Source: an uncultured Paracoccaceae bacterium (lineage in GTDB: Bacteria; Pseudomonadota; Alphaproteobacteria; Rhodobacterales; Rhodobacteraceae). Taken from it: a stretch of DNA of 39,160 nt. Below are positions 35,656 to 39,160 of this stretch, in pieces; the first letter of the stretch is position 1; every line of letters begins with the position of its first letter. Where the stretch lies: positions 1 through 39,160 of the forward strand of contig CAMZLM010000086.1 in the NCBI GenBank assembly GCA_947311485.1, written 5' to 3'. The notes beneath the pieces were generated by a model, which saw only the letters and a list, made by a program, of their open reading frames with translations, was not told the origin of the DNA and did no database searches. The position numbers and the translations under genes are program-made.

Positions 35656-36902
35656 ATCAGCAGCTCGCTCAGAATTTCATCCTCGGTAATATCCGTATAT
35701 TCAAAGCCCTGCTCGGTCATCCGTTCGCATAGTTTAGTAAAGCCATTCGCCTGTTTGGTTTCTATCCCCAGCAAAACCGCCCCGAAATTGCGTGCCGATT
35801 TTTTCAGATATTCAAACCGTGCGATATCGTCATCCGGTCCCAACAGTGCCAGAAAATCCCGCAACGCCCCGGGGCGCTGAGGCATACGCAAAATGAAGTA
35901 CTTCTTCAGACCGGCAAATTTCAGCGCCCGTTCTTTCACTTCGGGCAAACGCTCGAAATCAAAATTTCCGCCAGAGGTCACACAAACCACCCGCTTGCCC
36001 CTTATCTCCTGTGCCATATCCTTGAGCGCATCCACCGCCAGCGCGCCCGCCGGTTCCAGTACGATGCCTTCCACATTCAAAAATTCGGTAATGGTGGCAC
36101 AAAGCCGCCCCTCAGGCACCCCGATCACACGTGCCGGGTCCACCGTTTTCAAAACCTCGAAATTGCGAGCACCAATGCGGGCCACCGCCGCACCGTCGAC
36201 AAAACTGTCAATATGATTGAGCGTCACCGGCTCTCCCGCCTGTAAGGCCGCATGCAGGCTCATCGCCCCCAAAGGTTCCACAAACCTGAAATCCACCGCC
36301 TGTCCCAGCGCTCCGAAATACTGCACCATTCCCGAGGACAAGCCCCCGCCGCCCACCGGCAACAGCATCATGTCCGGCTGTTCTCCGCGCAACTGTGTAA
36401 CGATTTCTGCGGCGACCGTTGCCTGTCCCTCGATCACGTCGTCATCGTCAAACGGAGCCAGAAAATGTCCATTCTCCCGATTGCAATACCCCTGCGCCGC
36501 GCGCAAGGTTTCATCGAAATAATCGCCTTCAAGCACAATTTCCACAAAATCACCGCCAAAAGCGCGGGTCTTGTCGATTTTTTGCTGAGGCGTGGTCACC
36601 GGCATGTAAATCACACCGCTGACCCCGAAATGCCGGCACACATAGGCCACCCCCTGTGCATGGTTCCCCGCAGAGGCACAAACAAACAGCGTCTTGCCGG
36701 CATCCGCCGCAAGGGCTTTGCGCATGGCATTGAACGCCCCGCGGATTTTGTAGGACCGGATCGGCGACAGGTCTTCACGTTTCAGAAACACCTCTGCCCC
36801 GTATTTTTTGGACAGGTGGTCATTGCGTTGCAAGGGCGTGGCCTCGAACAGGCTGCGCATCTGCGCCATTGCACCACTGACAAGCGAGGGAAAACTAGCC
36901 AT
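35652..36902 (-). CDS. ilvA: Threonine ammonia-lyase (threonine dehydratase)
   Basis: This PLP enzyme deaminates threonine to 2-oxobutanoate, the first step of isoleucine synthesis. The ATG at 36902 (MASFPSLVSGAMAQMRS) has AAAGGTG upstream; the frame is open further upstream only through the argG promoter and argG antisense. The 416-residue protein has the PLP lysine K52 in PIRSYKIRGAFNAM, ASAGNHAQGVAYVC, the glycine loop PVGGGGLSSGM and one C-terminal ACT-like regulatory domain (about 330-416, KKYFILRMPQRPGALRDFL). That is the short biosynthetic form, not the 500-residue E. coli form. Divergent from argG, coupled to a hydrolase gene. Confidence 0.93.
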   Translation of the reverse strand: MASFPSLVSGAMAQMRSLFEATPLQRNDHLSKKYGAEVFLKREDLSPIRSYKIRGAFNAMRKALAADAGKTLFVCASAGNHAQGVAYVCRHFGVSGVIYMPVTTPQQKIDKTRAFGGDFVEIVLEGDYFDETLRAAQGYCNRENGHFLAPFDDDDVIEGQATVAAEIVTQLRGEQPDMMLLPVGGGGLSSGMVQYFGALGQAVDFRFVEPLGAMSLHAALQAGEPVTLNHIDSFVDGAAVARIGARNFEVLKTVDPARVIGVPEGRLCATITEFLNVEGIVLEPAGALAVDALKDMAQEIRGKRVVCVTSGGNFDFERLPEVKERALKFAGLKKYFILRMPQRPGALRDFLALLGPDDDIARFEYLKKSARNFGAVLLGIETKQANGFTKLCERMTEQGFEYTDITEDEILSELLI

Positions 36903-37055
36903 AACCGGACACCTTTTGCTGAAACATCCCTCCTTTAAACGGGTTTCGCCGCAAAATTCAAACAGACATTCCCCAATATTCGCAATCTGCCTTGCCGCAT
37001 GGGAAAAACTTGCATAAACCGCCGGTGATAACCCTTTAATTGTGGAGCTGTTCCC

Positions 37056-38270
37056 ATGTCTGCCCCTAAAAAAGTTGTGCTCGCCTATTCCGGCGGTCTG
37101 GATACCTCGATCATTCTGAAATGGTTGCAAACCGAATACGGTTGCGAAGTGGTCACTTTTACCGCTGATCTCGGTCAGGGTGAAGAACTGGAACCAGCCC
37201 GCAAAAAAGCCGAATTGATGGGGATCAAACCGGAAAACATCCACATCGAAGACGTGCGCGAGGAATTCGTACGGGATTTCGTTTTCCCGATGTTCCGCGC
37301 CAATGCCCAGTACGAAGGCCTGTATCTGCTCGGGACATCTATTGCCCGTCCGCTGATCTCCAAACGTCTGGTAGAAATTGCAGCTGAATGTGGCGCAGAT
37401 GCGGTAGCCCACGGAGCCACCGGCAAAGGCAACGATCAGGTCCGTTTTGAACTGGCGGCCTATGCGCTGAACCCAGATATTCAGGTGATCGCACCTTGGC
37501 GGGAATGGGATCTGTCCAGCCGCACCAAGCTACTGAAATTTGCCGAAGAACACCAGATACCCATCGCCAAGGACAAACGCGGCGAAGCCCCGTTTTCCGT
37601 GGATGCAAACCTGTTGCACACATCATCCGAAGGCAAGGTTCTGGAAGATCCGGCTATCGAGGCACCGGAGTACGTTTACCAGCGTACCGTTGATCCGGAA
37701 AAGGCCCCCGACACACCGGAATACGCCGAAATCACCTTTGCCAAGGGCGACCCCGTTGCTCTGAACGGCAAGGCGCTATCCCCCGCCGAAATGCTGACCG
37801 CGCTGAACGAGCTGGGTGGCAAACACGGGGTTGGTCGTCTGGATCTGGTCGAGGGTCGCTATGTGGGCATGAAATCGCGCGGGATTTACGAAACCCCGGG
37901 GGGCACTGTGATGCTCGAGGCCCATCGCGGCATTGAAAGCATTACCCTTGATCGCGGGGCGGCGCACCTCAAGGACGAGCTGATGCCGAAGTATGCCGAA
38001 CTGATCTACAACGGGTATTGGTATTCCCCCGAACGTGAAATGTTGCAAGCGCTGATCGACAAATCACAAGAACGGGTCAACGGCACCGTGCGCCTGAAAC
38101 TCTACAAAGGCTCCTGTCAGACCGTGGGGCGTTGGTCCGAGGATTCACTCTATTCCGAAGCCCACGTAACATTCGAAGACGACGCCGGTGCCTATGACCA
38201 GAAAGACGCGGCCGGATTTATCAAAATCAATGCCCTGCGGCTTAAATTGCTGGCTGCCCGCGACAAATGA
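37056..38270 (+). CDS. argG: Argininosuccinate synthase
   Basis: ArgG joins citrulline and aspartate with ATP, the penultimate step of arginine synthesis. The 404-residue protein is full length, with the ATP-PPi loop AYSGGLDTS (10-18), [13 protein letters not shown], the citrulline-binding [23 protein letters not shown]-like segment (here [17 protein letters not shown]) and [26 protein letters not shown]. The ATG at 37056 follows TGTGGAG, 9 nt upstream. The 153-bp gap to ilvA must contain the promoters of both genes. Confidence 0.97.
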   Translation: MSAPKKVVLAYSGGLDTSIILKWLQTEYGCEVVTFTADLGQGEELEPARKKAELMGIKPENIHIEDVREEFVRDFVFPMFRANAQYEGLYLLGTSIARPLISKRLVEIAAECGADAVAHGATGKGNDQVRFELAAYALNPDIQVIAPWREWDLSSRTKLLKFAEEHQIPIAKDKRGEAPFSVDANLLHTSSEGKVLEDPAIEAPEYVYQRTVDPEKAPDTPEYAEITFAKGDPVALNGKALSPAEMLTALNELGGKHGVGRLDLVEGRYVGMKSRGIYETPGGTVMLEAHRGIESITLDRGAAHLKDELMPKYAELIYNGYWYSPEREMLQALIDKSQERVNGTVRLKLYKGSCQTVGRWSEDSLYSEAHVTFEDDAGAYDQKDAAGFIKINALRLKLLAARDK

Positions 38271-38587
38271 TAGCCCGGCACAACCATAGCGGCCCCCGTG
38301 GCCGCTATATACAGTGCATGAGTGCAACAGATTAGCATCATTTTGTTTTAAAAACCAAATGATGCCCCTTGCGTTCGTTGACCTGTGAATCAAAGCTGTT
38401 TAAGGTTACACTAACCTGACAAAGCAGGTTGGTTTAAGCTTGGCAAATCAAGCTCTTCTGATGCGTTCATAAAGAACCGTCACCGTTCACGTTCACAGGC
38501 GAACAAAAACGGACAGAGCAACAGATCAAACGAACCAATCCGGCAAAGATCGGGACGTGTAATATTGAGTATATCGGGGGATATGTT
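38271..38587 (+). other. 317-bp leader rich in inverted repeats, after argG
   Basis: No gene is visible. Inverted repeats: ATAGCGGCC/GGCCGCTAT at 38286-38308 (9-bp stem, no T-run, 15 nt after argG); GCATCATTT/AAATGATGC at 38335-38365, extendable inward to 14 of 15 pairs; AACCTG/CAGGTT at 38413-38430, whose left arm could instead pair with AGGTT at 38403-38407; and AGCTTG/CAAGCT at 38438-38455. A possible promoter is TTGACC (38378-38383), 17 bp, TAAGGT (38401-38406). Confidence 0.5.
38286..38308 (+). terminator. Hairpin after argG, possible terminator
   Basis: ATAGCGGCC-CCCGT-GGCCGCTAT is a perfect 9-bp stem with 5-nt loop, 15 nt after the argG stop. No T-tract follows, so it may only protect the mRNA end or act with Rho. 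Confidence 0.4.
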
Positions 38588-39160
38588 GTGGCAGTCGAGA
38601 GCAGCACACTTGTGACGGATGAAACCGACCGGATCGTATCTATTGGTCTGGCCGAAGCCAGTTTTGCCGAACCTGAAGAACCACAAGAAACAACACGATC
38701 CCGGGTTTCATCGGGCTTGATCCGTGCCGGAATTGGTGGTGCTGTTGTGCTGCTTGCGGTGATCGGCCTGATTGGTCTGATTGGTGGTTTTAGCCCCGGA
38801 AAATCAACAAACACCCCCAAGAAAACTGCCGCTGCCCCCCGCAAAGCACCTAACAAAATCAATGGGTACCAACAACTTGTGGCAGAATGGCACAAGGCAA
38901 AGGCCCAACTGAAGAATGCTCTGGCAGCGCGGCGTGAACAAACAGCAATGAATGCAACAGACCTGCGACGCATTGAAGCCCAGAAAAACAAGGTCACAAA
39001 AGCACAAGCCGCAGTGGATAAAGCCAGCGATGCCGTGGCCGAAGCCCTAAGGGTTTCCTCGGCTGCCCGCGATAATCTGGACGATCTGCTGGGTGAAAAG
39101 CTGACCCGTAAATTGCAAGCTGCCAAAGACAATCTGAACGCCGCCGTAAATGAAGCCGAA
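38588..39160 (+). CDS. Hypothetical membrane-anchored coiled-coil protein (partial, runs off the window)
   Basis: A frame open for 191 codons to the window end begins at GTG 38588, with GGGGGA 8 nt upstream; no in-frame ATG is near the start. The N-terminal ~42 residues are acidic (many Glu, Asp and Thr), followed by one hydrophobic segment (about 44-68: LIRAGIGGAVVLLAVIGLIG then LIGGF), a short Pro/Lys/Ala-rich stretch, and a long Ala/Lys/Glu/Asp-rich region with heptad-like spacing (from about 92, e.g. LVAEWHKAKAQLKNALAARR), predicted coiled coil. Single-pass inner-membrane protein with an extended coiled coil, probably on the periplasmic side. I recognise no family. A longer antisense frame exists, but codon use and coherent protein features favour this strand. 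Confidence 0.65.
   Translation, partial: MAVESSTLVTDETDRIVSIGLAEASFAEPEEPQETTRSRVSSGLIRAGIGGAVVLLAVIGLIGLIGGFSPGKSTNTPKKTAAAPRKAPNKINGYQQLVAEWHKAKAQLKNALAARREQTAMNATDLRRIEAQKNKVTKAQAAVDKASDAVAEALRVSSAARDNLDDLLGEKLTRKLQAAKDNLNAAVNEAE

Noticed and set aside
38467-39132. Minus-strand open frame of 221 codons at the window end
   Set aside because: Its translation is Ser/Ala/Arg-rich without structure, while the opposite strand encodes a coherent membrane and coiled-coil protein with a ribosome-binding site.

Overview
The window looks like chromosomal DNA of a marine Rhodobacterales (Roseobacter-group) alphaproteobacterium. The evidence is protein-level recognition: box-type aerobic benzoyl-CoA genes, a TPP-dependent sulfoacetaldehyde acetyltransferase (Xsc), the rpsT-dnaA neighbourhood, the mutM/ubiE/ubiB block, a serC-serA pair with a serC-type RNA leader, and the familiar roseobacter intergenic hairpin 'CCTCCGGC-GGGATATTT'. 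No rRNA, tRNA or CRISPR array was seen.

Layout. (1) 1-467: a scar. The 5' end of a CoA-ligase-like gene (from 79) is cut off and fused to pieces of two IS3-type insertion sequences, one inserted in the other. (2) 468-5897: a benzoyl-CoA epoxidation operon boxC-boxB-boxA-boxR, preceded by three GCAATATAAT elements that are candidate BoxR operators. (3) 5884-8855 (minus): an amidase coupled to a malonyl-CoA synthetase (matB). (4) 8977-14003 (minus): glycine cleavage operon gcvT-gcvH-gcvP with a LysE-type exporter as last gene; a hairpin with a T-tract lies between gcvH and gcvP. (5) 14175-15944 (minus): a solitary xsc with TauR-like direct repeats upstream. (6) 16096-19939: serine biosynthesis, with serB divergent from serC-serA. 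A 16-bp element upstream of serB matches a palindrome upstream of gcvT at 14 of 16 positions, suggesting shared control of serine and glycine metabolism. (7) 20060-21887 (minus): a HAD phosphatase and a geranylgeranyl-reductase-like flavoprotein. (8) 21945-29591 (minus): the replication block dnaA-dnaN-recF-gyrB, interrupted by an exported rhodanese (between dnaA and dnaN) and a VOC protein (between recF and gyrB), and headed by a cytosolic rhodanese. (9) 29592-32026: a 395-bp AT-rich gap with a 27-bp palindrome, then rpsT, an enoyl-CoA hydratase and mutM (all minus). (10) 32111-38270: ubiE-ubiB and a CoxG-like gene (plus), an alpha/beta hydrolase and ilvA (minus), argG (plus). (11) 38271-end: a leader rich in inverted repeats and the start of a membrane-anchored coiled-coil protein that runs off the window.

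How it works together. BoxA/BoxB epoxidise benzoyl-CoA, BoxC opens the ring, and BoxR is the likely benzoyl-CoA-responsive repressor; the CoA ligase that makes benzoyl-CoA and the semialdehyde dehydrogenase BoxD are not in the window. SerA-SerC-SerB make serine from 3-phosphoglycerate, GcvTHP splits glycine into a C1 unit, and the LysE protein may relieve amino-acid excess. Xsc turns taurine-derived sulfoacetaldehyde into acetyl phosphate. UbiE and UbiB serve ubiquinone synthesis. The rest is housekeeping near the replication-gene cluster. All calls come from reading the sequence; no database search was run.
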